Positions 20,885 to 30,751 of a stretch of DNA of 64,000 nt are shown here, in pieces. Source of the DNA: Mikania micrantha. Taxonomy: Eukaryota; Streptophyta; Magnoliopsida; Asterales; Asteraceae. Both the position numbers and the translations under genes were made by a program. The number at the start of each line of letters is the position of its first letter. The first letter of the stretch is position 1. Location: NCBI GenBank assembly GCA_009363875.1, contig CM018682.1, positions 62,208,031 to 62,272,030 of the forward strand, in the 5' to 3' direction. A model generated the notes under the pieces. It had not been told where the DNA came from. It saw only the letters and a program-made list of their open reading frames with translations, and did not search any database.

Positions 20885-23800
20885 ATGGCTGCTCTTACTT
20901 TGAAACCGCGTCACAATTCGATTGCCTACTTGACCAAATCTTCATTCTGGTCCAAGTTTGATGAAGTTGTCGACTTGATGAACTCCTCTCAATTCAAAAC
21001 TGCTTTTCTCATCAATCCAACTCTGTATGTTGAATCCATTCATCAATTTTGGATGAATGTTGAACTGGTGAATGTTGGAACTGGTGTCATCTCTCTTCGA
21101 TCAACAGTCAATGGTCACAACGTGCATATCAGTCCCGCTGAGCTCAGGGATGTTCTTCAACTTGACGATGCCAACCTAGTCACTCAGTTCCCTAAAAGCG
21201 CCACTGACCTCTGTTTTACAAGTCATGAATACCAGGGCGACTTGAGTGACTCAACACTTTTCAAGAAGCACTTTAACGATCCAGAGCGTCTGATATTCCA
21301 TATGATCAACATATGCCTGGCTCCGAAGTCTTCTTCATGGGATCAAATGTCATCTCGTTGGCAACAGGTATTGTACTCTATTCTCGAATCTCAAAAGCTA
21401 AATTTTTCTCAAATACTTTTTTCTGAATTAACTGAACATGCTGGTAAGCCTGTTTCCTCTAGATGGTTACTCTATCCTCGTTTTATTATGGCCATCATAG
21501 AGAAACAGCTGCCACAAACAGGCCTTGTCGGTCAGGGGATCCCTGCTCCAGCAGTTTTGCTGGAAGTATATTCCAGACACAACTCCAACCTCACTTTAAA
21601 AGAGGCTGCCCGGAAGCTCAAACCCAAGCAAAGGGAACCCACAGCCTCATCCTCAAAATCCAAATCCAAAGTCCCCACTAAACCAAAATCCACTAAGCCC
21701 AAAAAGGCTGCTCAGGGAAATGAGTCCCCTGAGTCTGCCCATGCCTCACCAAGGCATGAACTGACCACTGGTAGTAGTCAACCAGTGGTTCATCCGACTC
21801 CACCGGCTCAAACCGCCAAGGTTTCCTCTCAACAGGAACCTGGTGCAACCTTTGTAGGGGACACCACATCACTAGAACCTATTTCAGTTGAAATGGTTTC
21901 TATTGAAAAGCACCAATCTCCCCGGGTGCATTCTCCTTCAAACCTACTTTCTATTGAAACCGCCACCAATAGCCCAACATTTGTTATTGATCAAATCCTG
22001 AATCAGCTGAACACTCCTATCCCCTCCCAGACACCTATCACTACTGGGATAAGCTCCAACATTGAGGGGGAGGCCCAAAGTGTCTCTGATAACCCACAGG
22101 ATCATGACTACAACATCAGATCTCCTAGTGTGGAAAGAGAGATTCTGATATCTGACAAGGCTGCTACTTCATCACCTCCATCACTTGGAGTGATTGCTTG
22201 TGGTACTATTGCTAAGACCTTGTCAGAGGCAACAACTGATGAAGGGGTTACCCCTGAGGTTGGAAGTCCCCAGTACCAAGACAAAGGGGCACCTGAATCT
22301 GTTGAGCCACACTCAACTCAGGTAAATCCTGAGATTCTCAGGAGGTCAGATGATGTAGCTAATGCTACTGATGACCAAAGATCAGTTGCTGAGCTTGTTA
22401 AGCAAAACCAACTCCTTGAGGCTGAGGTATGTAGACTCAATGAGCTACTCACCAAAATGTTCAAGGACAAAAGACCATCTTCCCCACTTACCCCACAGAT
22501 GGCACCTTCTCATTCTGAAGGTCACCCAAACACTTCCCCCACTACTTCAAAATTTCAAATGCCGCCAGCCTTTGCTTCAGGCACTAATCCTTTGGGTTCA
22601 AGCCCCCCAGAGGCATTAGCTGCTGCCTTTCTACAAATCCTCCCTCTCATCACTCCATTATTGAAATCCATTATTGTTCAAGCCCTTGATGAGAGGTTAC
22701 CTTCCCAAACTCAAATTCAACAAATGGTTGATGAGGCTGTGACTGCTAAACTTTCAACTTTCCATACTCCTTCTTCCCCTGCAGCCAAAAAGGGGGAGTT
22801 AGGAACTGAATCAGTCACAACTTCAACTTCCAAAAGGCCAAGGTCTGAAGAGGTTGCATTTGAAAGGTCTCCTGTCATTCAAGTAACTTATAAGAGACAG
22901 AAGAAGAACAAACCTGTTGAGATTATCAACAGAGATGATGTGGAAGTTGAGCAGGAAATGGTTGCTAAAGAAATTGACATTAGTGCTGAACAATTGGAAG
23001 CCACAACATCTGGTGTACAAAAACAAGTCAAAACCTCTGATGTACAAGAATTGGCTACAACTTCTGAAGTTCAAACACAGGCTACAATCTCTGAAGTTCA
23101 AGTACAAGCCACAACTTCTGATGCACAAGACACTGAACTAGAAGGGGTTCAAATTCCAGAGGTTCAGACTCAGGTTCAGACTCAGGTTGTTGAGGTAAGG
23201 GCTCCTCCAAAGAAGAGAAGGCAACTCAGAATTCAAGAAGAAGAAAGTTCTGATGAAGAAGAAAGGTTGCCTATCTCCACAGTCATCAAGCCAAAAGCTC
23301 AAAAGCCTGCACCTTCAACAACTGGGGTAGATCTGACAGTTCCAAAGAAGAAAATTACTCTTCCTGTCAAGTATATTCCTGAAAAGCCATTAGTTTTCGG
23401 TCAACAGCCAATTATTACACCAGAGGCTAGGATGCTAGCAGTCAAAGTAAAACTGGAAGAAGAAGAGAGCCAAAGGAAACATGATGAGCAATTCCTCAAG
23501 TTGGTGGATAAAGATTATCCTCAGACTTCAACTATCACTGCAATGAAAAAGGAAGCTCAAAGATTGTATGCTCTGAAATGGACATTCAAATATACAAAAG
23601 AATTGATTAAGATGTGGCCTGACCCAAGGGTTCTTCATAGGATTCACAAGAGACAGCCCCCAGAAACTTATGCAAATAGGATCAAAAGGGTGTTGAGTGC
23701 TGAAATCATGCTTGGGTCAGTGCTTGATCCTTGGGAAATCATTAATGACTTCAAGAGTGTCTACAACTCGGGTGCAAAAGCTCCTAACTTCTTAGAGAAC

Positions 23801-24076
23801 AAAATGATAAAGAAGGGATTGGTGTATAGGAGGCTGGAACATGTTCAGCAAGAAGAACTCTTTTTGTTTTTAGAAGGTAAGCACCCTGATGAGTTTGTGT
23901 ACAGGGAAATTACTAGAGTAGAACTGAAGGATGGGTCTACGGCCAGATACTTGTCTGAATTTTATGGGCCTGAGTCCTTCTTCGAAGGTGAACCTGAAAG
24001 ATTGACTCCAGAAGAGAAGATGTTACTACTTGAAGCTTATGTCCGGGAGTCTTTCAGGTTAGTATACAATCAATAG
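20885..24076 (+). CDS. Element B envelope-like protein (Sirevirus extra ORF), 1,063 codons
   Basis: Start chosen at MAALTLKPRH (20885) because its N-terminal domain (about 1-240, with FLINPTLYVESIHQFW and LLYPRFIMAIIEKQLP) begins there. An in-frame ATG at 20645 would add 80 residues rich in Phe/Leu. Further on: Lys/Ser/Pro-rich linker, coiled coil about 499-528, a hydrophobic stretch about 577-601 that could be a membrane segment, basic clusters KRPR and KRQKKNK (650-675) and PPKKRRQ (774-780), a Thr-Ser-Val-Gln repetitive stretch (707-770), an acidic patch, and a conserved C-terminal domain (about 835-1040). Position and length match the envelope-like ORF of Sireviruses; actual function unknown. 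No signal peptide at the chosen start. A nuclear role fits the basic clusters as well as an envelope role fits the hydrophobic stretch. Confidence 0.85.
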   Translation: MAALTLKPRHNSIAYLTKSSFWSKFDEVVDLMNSSQFKTAFLINPTLYVESIHQFWMNVELVNVGTGVISLRSTVNGHNVHISPAELRDVLQLDDANLVTQFPKSATDLCFTSHEYQGDLSDSTLFKKHFNDPERLIFHMINICLAPKSSSWDQMSSRWQQVLYSILESQKLNFSQILFSELTEHAGKPVSSRWLLYPRFIMAIIEKQLPQTGLVGQGIPAPAVLLEVYSRHNSNLTLKEAARKLKPKQREPTASSSKSKSKVPTKPKSTKPKKAAQGNESPESAHASPRHELTTGSSQPVVHPTPPAQTAKVSSQQEPGATFVGDTTSLEPISVEMVSIEKHQSPRVHSPSNLLSIETATNSPTFVIDQILNQLNTPIPSQTPITTGISSNIEGEAQSVSDNPQDHDYNIRSPSVEREILISDKAATSSPPSLGVIACGTIAKTLSEATTDEGVTPEVGSPQYQDKGAPESVEPHSTQVNPEILRRSDDVANATDDQRSVAELVKQNQLLEAEVCRLNELLTKMFKDKRPSSPLTPQMAPSHSEGHPNTSPTTSKFQMPPAFASGTNPLGSSPPEALAAAFLQILPLITPLLKSIIVQALDERLPSQTQIQQMVDEAVTAKLSTFHTPSSPAAKKGELGTESVTTSTSKRPRSEEVAFERSPVIQVTYKRQKKNKPVEIINRDDVEVEQEMVAKEIDISAEQLEATTSGVQKQVKTSDVQELATTSEVQTQATISEVQVQATTSDAQDTELEGVQIPEVQTQVQTQVVEVRAPPKKRRQLRIQEEESSDEEERLPISTVIKPKAQKPAPSTTGVDLTVPKKKITLPVKYIPEKPLVFGQQPIITPEARMLAVKVKLEEEESQRKHDEQFLKLVDKDYPQTSTITAMKKEAQRLYALKWTFKYTKELIKMWPDPRVLHRIHKRQPPETYANRIKRVLSAEIMLGSVLDPWEIINDFKSVYNSGAKAPNFLENKMIKKGLVYRRLEHVQQEELFLFLEGKHPDEFVYREITRVELKDGSTARYLSEFYGPESFFEGEPERLTPEEKMLLLEAYVRESFRLVYNQ

Positions 24077-24290
24077 CTTCAATGAGAGGGGTTAATGCTC
24101 ATAGTCCATTTCCCCAATGGAGTTCCCTCTCATATTTTGACAGTTAGAGTTTTTGGAAGCTGTTGGTTATCAGGCTTATACTTTAATTGGTCATTTTGAT
24201 ACTGATCTCAAAAGAAAAAGACATATCTTTCTGCCTGGGAATAAATAAGTGAGACCTTAAATAAGTTAGAGATTTTTGGCTGCATTGGTT

Positions 24291-24301
24291 CAGGGGGAGT
24301 T
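24291..24301 (+). promoter_or_regulatory. Element B polypurine tract
   Basis: CAGGGGGAGTT abuts the TG of the 3' LTR. The 214 bp between the envelope-like stop and this site show nothing else. Confidence 0.9.
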
Positions 24302-24896
24302 TGTTGGACTAAAAGAACCAATGAGCCTGATCAGAAAAATCTCTAAGTCTCACAGCATTACAACAACTGAAGAAGAACACAAAGGCTGATATTCAAATGT
24401 GCAGAAGTTACAAGATCTGAAGACATGTACAACAGCTGAAGTGTAAGTCATCAGATGTTGTAGTGTGTAGTTAGTCTTCAGTAGTTTTCTTTTATTGTTT
24501 GTAAAAGTCTGATGAGTAGTTTACTCATCAGATGTTTTAGTATTTTGTTCTTCAGTAGTTTTGTTCTTCAGTAGTTGTAGAGTTTGTCTTCAGATGTTGA
24601 AGACATCCTCAGTAGTTTAGTTATTTTCAGTTGTTTTGTTTTGTCTGTTAGATGTCAATATCATGTGACATCATCAGACGTCACTGCCTTCTATATATAG
24701 GCAGTTGACACGATTGTAATGTAATGAAGTTAATGATCTGAATGAGATATTCCTTTTTACAGAAAACTTTCTCTCTCTATAACAAACTTGCGTTACTGTT
24801 TGATTGAAATTGTTCTTACTTTACTTATGCTAATTCTGTGTTGAATTCCGCTGCTATACTCTACTGATTTATCAATTGAGAACATCTGATCCTACA
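24302..24896 (+). repeat. Element B 3' LTR (595 bp)
   Basis: Same length and, by eye, the same sequence as the 5' LTR at a constant offset of 11,101 bp. No difference indicates a very recent insertion. Confidence 0.95.
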
Positions 24897-24901
24897 CCAA
24901 G
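24897..24901. repeat. Target-site duplication (right) of element B, CCAAG
   Basis: CCAAG directly after the 3' LTR equals 13196-13200; element A gag resumes here. Confidence 0.95.
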
Positions 24902-26687
24902 CCAGTAGTATCATTTGATGATCTTTTCATTGCAGAAAAGTAATCAATGACATATTGAGAATTCTGATAATTCTCCAGCTTTCTTTTGTCCATCTCAGCT
25001 TCTGCTTTTGCTGCTGACAATTCAACCTTCATCTTTTGCACTGATTCGAGATGCACATAAACTGCATGATTATTTTGTAAAACTTTGATTTTCAACTCTT
25101 CATTCTCTTTTCCTAAATCAATTATCTTTGTGTCAAAGGCTTTTTCTCTTGAAATTAGCTTCTTGTTAGCTTCTGTGTACTCTACCAGTTCAGCAGTCAG
25201 CTGAGCATTCATCTCTTTCAATTGATCAATGATTTCTAACAAATCATCATGTACCTCATTAACCTTCTCTTTGCCTTTGCCAGTGTCTTCATCCAAAGAA
25301 GCCATAAAAGCACCCATCAACTCATCATATTGATTTCCCTAGTCATAACCTTCATCAGCTTGACTCACTAAAGCTTTCGATGACTCTTCAAACTTTTCTT
25401 TCTTATTCGGATAAGCTTCCTTTGGTTTGAAAGGGTTAAAATTTCCTTGCTTCTTTGGATTCTTGCATTATCTAGCAAAATGGCCTAACTCACCACAGTT
25501 GTAACACTGATAGTCTTTGGATTAAATCCAAACTAGGTGTTTCGATCAAAAGTGAATTTCTTCCCAGTTTTCTTTTCATATCTATTGATTCTTCTGATCA
25601 CACTTGCCAATGTCCATTGAGTGTCAATCAACTCCATCTCGTCATCATCAATTTTCTCATAATCTTCAACTATAAGATTAGAGTTTCCAATCTTTCCTGC
25701 AACTTGTTCATCATACGCACTGACTACACATGACAAAATTGACATATGATCCCGAACAGCTTCTACAGTTACTTTCCCCAGATTTGTTGTATTCAGCTGA
25801 ACATGAGGTGTTGTTAAGTCAGACTTCTTCTCTTTCCCAGAATAAGATGAACTAGAACTTACAGATGCAGAAGGTGCAGGAGTACTATCAGAAGTACTAG
25901 AAACAAATGATGTCTGAATCTTTGCTTAAGATATAGGTGGTGTAACCATTGATCCACCATATAAAGAAGGATCTTGAGTAACATTCACTCTCCTTGCTTT
26001 TCTCTTATCCGTCATCTCCTGTTCTTCTAATTTTTGAATAAATTCCACCAAAGTCATTCCTGGTATATTTTCTCTCAAGATAAGCACCAATGAATTCCAC
26101 TTCTCAGGCAACGCATCTGCAAAGCAATCTATCTTTTCCTCTTCAGTGTATTCAATGCAACACTTCCTGACTTCAGTCAATAAATGCCTATATCTTGTTA
26201 TTAAGGCTTCAAGACTGTCATTTCCAATAAAGTTGAAGTTCTCAAATTCTTTACGAATATCATTGGCTTTCATCTTCTTTAACTTGGTATTTCCCTCAAT
26301 CCTTGCTTTCAAATCATTCCACAAACCATATGAGATTTTGTGTTCATCAAATTGATGAAGTATCTGATTAGGGATTGCTTGGCTCAGCATCTAGTAAGCT
26401 TTCTTCTCAGAATCGTATTTCTTTCTCTGATCGACATCTAATCTCTCAAGGTTTTGATCTAAATTTGTCCCCATAACCTTGGGTCTTTCATAAGGTGATA
26501 AAATCCTTTCCCACAGATTAGTGTCAGTTCCGTTTAAGTGTGTTTCAAACCTTCCTTTCCAGTTCTCGTAGTCTGTCAAATCAAGCAACTTTGGAACTTT
26601 GTTTGTACTTCCAACCTCAGTTTCACTAATCAGAATACTATGTATTTTAGAATTCTGACTAGCTACAGCAGCATACATCTCATCCAT
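24902..26687 (-). pseudogene. Element A gag, 5' part (before the nested insertion)
   Basis: Begins at ATG 26687 (MDEMYAAV). The copia Gag domain (LTDYENWKGRFETHL, YGLWNDLKARIEG, LPEKWNSLVLILRE) runs to about 25930 in one frame but contains a TAG at 26393-26391 and a TAA at 25928-25926; a TAG at 25535-25533 follows. A zinc knuckle CYNCGELGHFAR..C at 25506-25465 has a TAA just before its last Cys and lies in another frame. A coiled-coil region (25320-24902) then runs up to the insertion point of B. Together with the part at 11997-13200 this Gag had three CCHC knuckles, one more than element B. Confidence 0.85.
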
Positions 26688-27328
26688 GATGGTAATGTTT
26701 TATTAGCAAATCTCTGATGAAAACTTAGCTTCACGAACCTTACAACCAAGCGAACCTTCAGTACTCCTTGATTTGAACGAACCTCAATACACAAACCTCA
26801 AATCACAAACCTCAAGTCACGAACACTAAGTCACGAATCTTAAGTCACGAACCTTAAGTCACAAACCGTAAGTCACGAACCTTAAGTCACGAACCTGAGA
26901 CAAACCTTAAGACAAACCTGATCTCACGAACCTGGAAACAAACCTGATCTCACAAACCTGAGACAAACGAACTTCTATAGAAAATCTTCAACGAACCTCT
27001 TCAAAAACCTCTAAACGAACCTCAGAAAAATTGCAATAACAGCGAACATCTAGCTTCAGCAACTCACAGGTTCGGCTCACGAACCCCTACTACAAAGTTC
27101 AAAACTTTTGGAGGGAAAAACTTCCAAATTTGAAGAAAAACCTTCAAAAATCCTCAATTTTCAACACAAATCTTGTAATTTTAATGATCCACAGCAATTG
27201 ATGATGAAATTTCACTCAATTCAGCAATCAAGCACAAAAAAAAACTAGAATTTCAACCCATTTCAAGATTTTTTTTTATCTTCAAATACTTTAAAGTATT
27301 TTATAATCTTGTATAGAACTCCACCAAA
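26688..27328 (-). other. Element A 5' leader with heptamer repeats
   Basis: A 640-bp untranslated leader. From about 26735 to 27080 it is dominated by CGAACCT-type words, including a tandem run of a 14-bp unit TAAGTCACGAACCT at about 26801-26900. The part next to the PBS (27080-27328) is plain A/T-rich sequence in which I see no feature. Confidence 0.7.
26801..26900. repeat. 14-bp tandem repeat in the element A leader
   Basis: About seven imperfect copies of TAAGTCACGAACCT in direct orientation. The core CGAACCT is the dispersed heptamer of this element, so the tandem run probably grew from it by slippage. Confidence 0.75.
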
Positions 27329-27340
27329 TCTCAAATACCA
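27329..27340 (-). promoter_or_regulatory. Element A primer-binding site (degenerate)
   Basis: On the minus strand TGGTATTTGAGA lies one base inside the 5' LTR. It keeps TGGTAT and GAG of the initiator-Met-tRNA type site but has internal changes, in keeping with the age of the element. Confidence 0.7.
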
Positions 27341-27341
27341 A

Positions 27342-27845
27342 TGTAGATCTACTTAATTTGATCTTGATCGTATAACGGAATCCTATGAACAATCAAATAC
27401 ATGCGGAATCTATATTTGATCTATAAGAATCAAAGAAGAAGAAGCATTCCAATAATCATCTTCAATTCATTAATCAATATGAACTAATTACAATTCTCAC
27501 ACAGAGAAATATCACATAGAGAATACACACAGAATTTCCAGAGGTTTTCTAAAGTTATGACAAAATCAAACAAACCTACAATTTATACAGACTGTCAGCC
27601 GAACCTATTCTAGCCGAACCCTTAGCTTCGCCAGCCGAACCTTGTGGTTCGCTGGACGAACTTACACAGCCAAACCAATAGGTTCGCCGAACCTCCCAAT
27701 GTTGTACATTCGCCAAGCCTATCAGCGATGATAGGTTCACCGAACCTGCTAAGGTTCGTGGGCCAGACGAACCTCAGCTAAACCTCACTAACATTCTATA
27801 ATTTACATGTTTTAATAAGCAATCTATTAAAAATATGTACTAACA
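27342..27845 (-). repeat. Element A 5' LTR (504 bp)
   Basis: Starts TGTAGATCTACT and ends TATGTACTAACA. A minus-strand TATAAAT lies at 27582-27587 region. About ten AGGTTCG / CGAACCT heptamers lie between the TATA box and the outer end, that is, in the upstream promoter part on the minus strand. It is the 5' LTR because the PBS adjoins it. Confidence 0.93.
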
Positions 27846-28322
27846 CATATAATTCAAGATATTATGTTCCAATTGTGAAACAGAATAATTACAAAATTTA
27901 TGGTGGTTATAGACAAAGAAATACAATGTGTTTTCAAACGTATACTCAATCTTTTCAGCAAACTTGGAATACTCAGAGATCTGGTTCCAGCATGGATTAA
28001 AAAACAAGGTATCACATTAATCATGAGATTCACAAAGAAGCTGAATGCCAGTTTCATGAAAATGAAACAATAATATTGAAGCCCAAACCAAAGACAGTTT
28101 GGAAGGTTGTTATACCCAGGCTATTACTAAGGGGTGACTGTTAGCACATAAAGATAGTAAAAGCTTTGGGTGATTAATTATTGTTATTTGATTTCAATAA
28201 TTCAGAATACAACTCATATATTTGAGAAGGAAGAGAAACAATTTCAGAGTCTTGTAGATCTTTATCTGGCCTAAGAAACATGCTGGAAGCTACTATTTCC
28301 TAGCTGTTGTTAAGGGGGAGCC
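27846..28322 (+). repeat. Array unit U2, right part, starting with the CATAT duplication of element A
   Basis: Bases 27846-27850 are the right CATAT target duplication. The gag-tail and 3' part of unit U2 follow, with a polypurine-like AGGGGTGAC before TGTTAGCAC near 28139, and AAGGGGGAGCC at 28312-28322 before the next LTR. The tail coding region contains a stop near 27998. Confidence 0.9.
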
Positions 28323-30751
28323 TGTTAGTTCACGGATTTATCAACAGCTTTCGATGATTACGGAAGACATTGTTTTTAGTTTAGATCATGTATTTGAGTT
28401 GTATATTGTATTTTCCTTGAATTTCTATTATTTGTCCAGTATTGATTGTCTATGCTAATTGTATCGATATGAGTTCCATCGATACTAGTAGTATCGAAAC
28501 GTATATTGTCGATACTAATAGTATCGGTATGTTAGTTGTCGATATTAAAAGTATTGATGATGTCGATACTAGTTGCCTATATATAGGCATGTGTTTGATT
28601 TTGTGTGTAGTGCTTCATTCAAAATGTTATGATTTTCTTTGATTCTAGAGAGAGAAATATTTTAGAGAGACTTTGCATTTAATTCTTATTATTTAAAGTC
28701 TTGTAATCTGATATTCATTCAATGAGTATTCAAATCATATACATTGTTTTCTTCATACTCTCACACACACACATCGACACGTTTATAGATTCCGCATGTT
28801 TCTGAGTCGAGTGCTCTCAGTTTGATCCGATGCAAACAAACTTTCAAGTGGTATGAGAGACTTTGAGCTTGAATCTGAGATCACATTGTGTGTTTTGAAT
28901 AGATTCAGATTGTTGAAGATTCAAAATTTGAAAGTTTGTTGAAGATGAAAGTATGCAGCCACGTTTTTAGACAAATTGATCATTTTCAGATGTGATTTTG
29001 ATCAAATTGACGGGCTGGGGTTGTGTATTTTTTAATTATGAAGAGATTGATATAAAATCCGACTTTTAACTCTCAAAAATGAAGATTTTATAAGGATTTT
29101 TGTGATTTTTCGAGCTTTTCTTACTTAACAGATTTTCGTGCCAATTTCTTGCATCGATACTATTAGTATCGACGGAATCTTCATCGATACAATAAGTATC
29201 GGTGGAATCTTGAGTGATACTATTAGTATCGACGGAATCTTTATCGATACTACTAGTATCGGTGGAATCTACATCGATACTATTAGTATCGGTGGAATCT
29301 TTGTAGATACTATTAGTATCGGTGGAATCTTTGTAGATACTATTAGTATCAGCATTGACTTTTTTAGATTATTAGTATCAGCGTTGACTTTTGTGGATAC
29401 TGTTAGTATCTCCAAAAACAAGACTTAGAAAATTTTTTGAAGTGTTGAAAATTTTTCCTCGAGAATTCGAAATGGAAAATTATTCAAGATTATCTACTTT
29501 TTTTTGTAAAACGGATATTGAAATACGTCAAAGCTTCCGGTTCTTTTCACGCTTAGCGATTTTTCATCTTCGTGTACACAATTTAAAGCGTTTCTCGTGC
29601 TTGTTGACCCGAATCTCAAAATTCATATATTTGATGGATATTATCAACCTAAGCACAATGGAGTTTATAAAAATTCATCAAGATTAAATAAAGAAGAGAA
29701 GGAATGCTATGATCGTGAAAAGAATGTTTTTATCTTGATTTCTATGGCAATCTCCAAAGATATTTTTCAGACTTTCAAGCAGATCAAGAATTCTAAAGAT
29801 CTTTGGATTGCTATAGCCAACTTGTTTGATAATTCTAAATTGAAGAATGGTACCACAGATTTAAAAGATCAGATTGATTAACTGAAAGCTGGAGTTATGA
29901 GATTAAATAACAGATGTGATAAATTTAAATTGTTTAAACAAGAAAATACAAGATTAAAGAAAGAAATTGAAGATTTCAAGATTAAATCTGAACTCCAGGA
30001 AAAGCGGATGGATGAAGATCATGTTGATATTTCTAAGGAAATATTCAAGTTAATATCCAAACCTGTAGAGTGTCAGAAAGAAAAGAGGAAAAGGAAAACA
30101 ACGAGGAGGTAAAGAAAGTCAAGGAACAACAAGAAAAGGACAAAGAATGTCAACTTAATTGACTTATTGACTAAAGCTTTCAATGATTATTTTCAAATAA
30201 AAAATATGAAGACAAAACATGTTTATAAACCACATCCATATAAATCAAGATATTTTGTTCCAATTGTGAAACAGAATAATTATAAAATTTATGGTGGTTA
30301 TAGACAAAGAAAAACAATGTGTTTCCAATTGTATACTCAATCTTTTCAGCGAACTTTGAATACTCAGAGATCTGGTTCTAGTATGGATTGAAAAAGAAGG
30401 TATTACATTAATCATGAGATTCACAAAGAAGCTGAAAGCCAGTTTCATGAAAATGAAACAATAATATTGATGCCCAAACCAAAGAGGGTTTGGAAGGTTG
30501 TCAATTCTGATACCCAGGCTACTACTAAGAGGGAGACTGTTAGCGCATAAAGATAGTTAAAGCTTTGGGTGATTAATTATTGTTATTTGATTTCAATAAT
30601 TCAGAATACAACTCATATATTTGAGAAGGAGGAGAAACAATTTCAGAGTCTTGTAGATCTTGATCTGGCCTAAGACACTTGCTGGAAGCTACTGTTTATC
30701 TCAAACGAGCTGATCAGAGAAAAATCACCGAGCTGTTGTTAAGGGGGAGCC
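28323..30751 (+). repeat. Array unit U3 (2,429 bp)
   Basis: LTR-like segment 28323-28846 (524 bp) with palindromic TATA near 28576; PBS-like TGGTATGAGAGA at 28849; palindrome repeats about 29151-29420 with one unit more than the 43-57 kb copies. The gag-like region is frameshifted. The tail has TAA (near 30111) but not yet the following 1-bp deletion seen from U5 onward. Intermediate in age. Confidence 0.9.
29471..30391 (+). pseudogene. Frameshifted gag-like gene of unit U3
   Basis: The ATG at 29471 is kept, but an altered T-run (TACTTTTTTTTGTAAAAC) shifts the frame about 40 bases in. The Gag homology is then in another frame to a TAA near 29880, resumes at 29897 and stops at TAA near 30112; the tail follows to 30391. 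U4 shares the same T-run change. Confidence 0.75.

Larger units (their letters stand above)
13201..24896 (+). mobile_element. Element B: intact, very young Sirevirus-like Ty1/copia retrotransposon nested in element A
   Basis: Complete 11,696-bp element: 5' LTR, tRNA-iMet type PBS, gag, in-frame TGA, pol, spacer, envelope-like ORF, polypurine tract, 3' LTR, and a CCAAG duplication. The two 595-bp LTRs align end to end and I found no difference by eye. Gag is large (1,001 codons) with a coiled coil and two zinc knuckles, and a long extra ORF follows pol, both typical of the Sirevirus lineage. It is inserted in the opposite orientation within gag of A. All catalytic residues of pol are present, so it may still be autonomous. 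Confidence 0.95.
2672..27845 (-). mobile_element. Element A: degraded Sirevirus-like Ty1/copia retrotransposon with envelope-like gene, carrying nested element B
   Basis: Bounded by TG...CA LTRs of 470 bp (left) and 504 bp (right) and a CATAT target duplication. All genes are on the minus strand in the order gag, protease, integrase, RT, RNase H, long spacer, envelope-like ORF, which is the copia order plus the additional 3' ORF known from the Sirevirus lineage. Without nested element B and its duplicated CCAAG the element is about 13.5 kb. The LTRs differ by tens of substitutions and two indels (roughly 8 percent by eye), and every gene contains stops or frame changes, so it is old and non-functional. 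Confidence 0.93.

Noticed and set aside
24892..25320. Separate coiled-coil gene on the minus strand
   Set aside because: It is the middle of element A gag, cut at 24897 by the nested element B; its last codons run into the B LTR.
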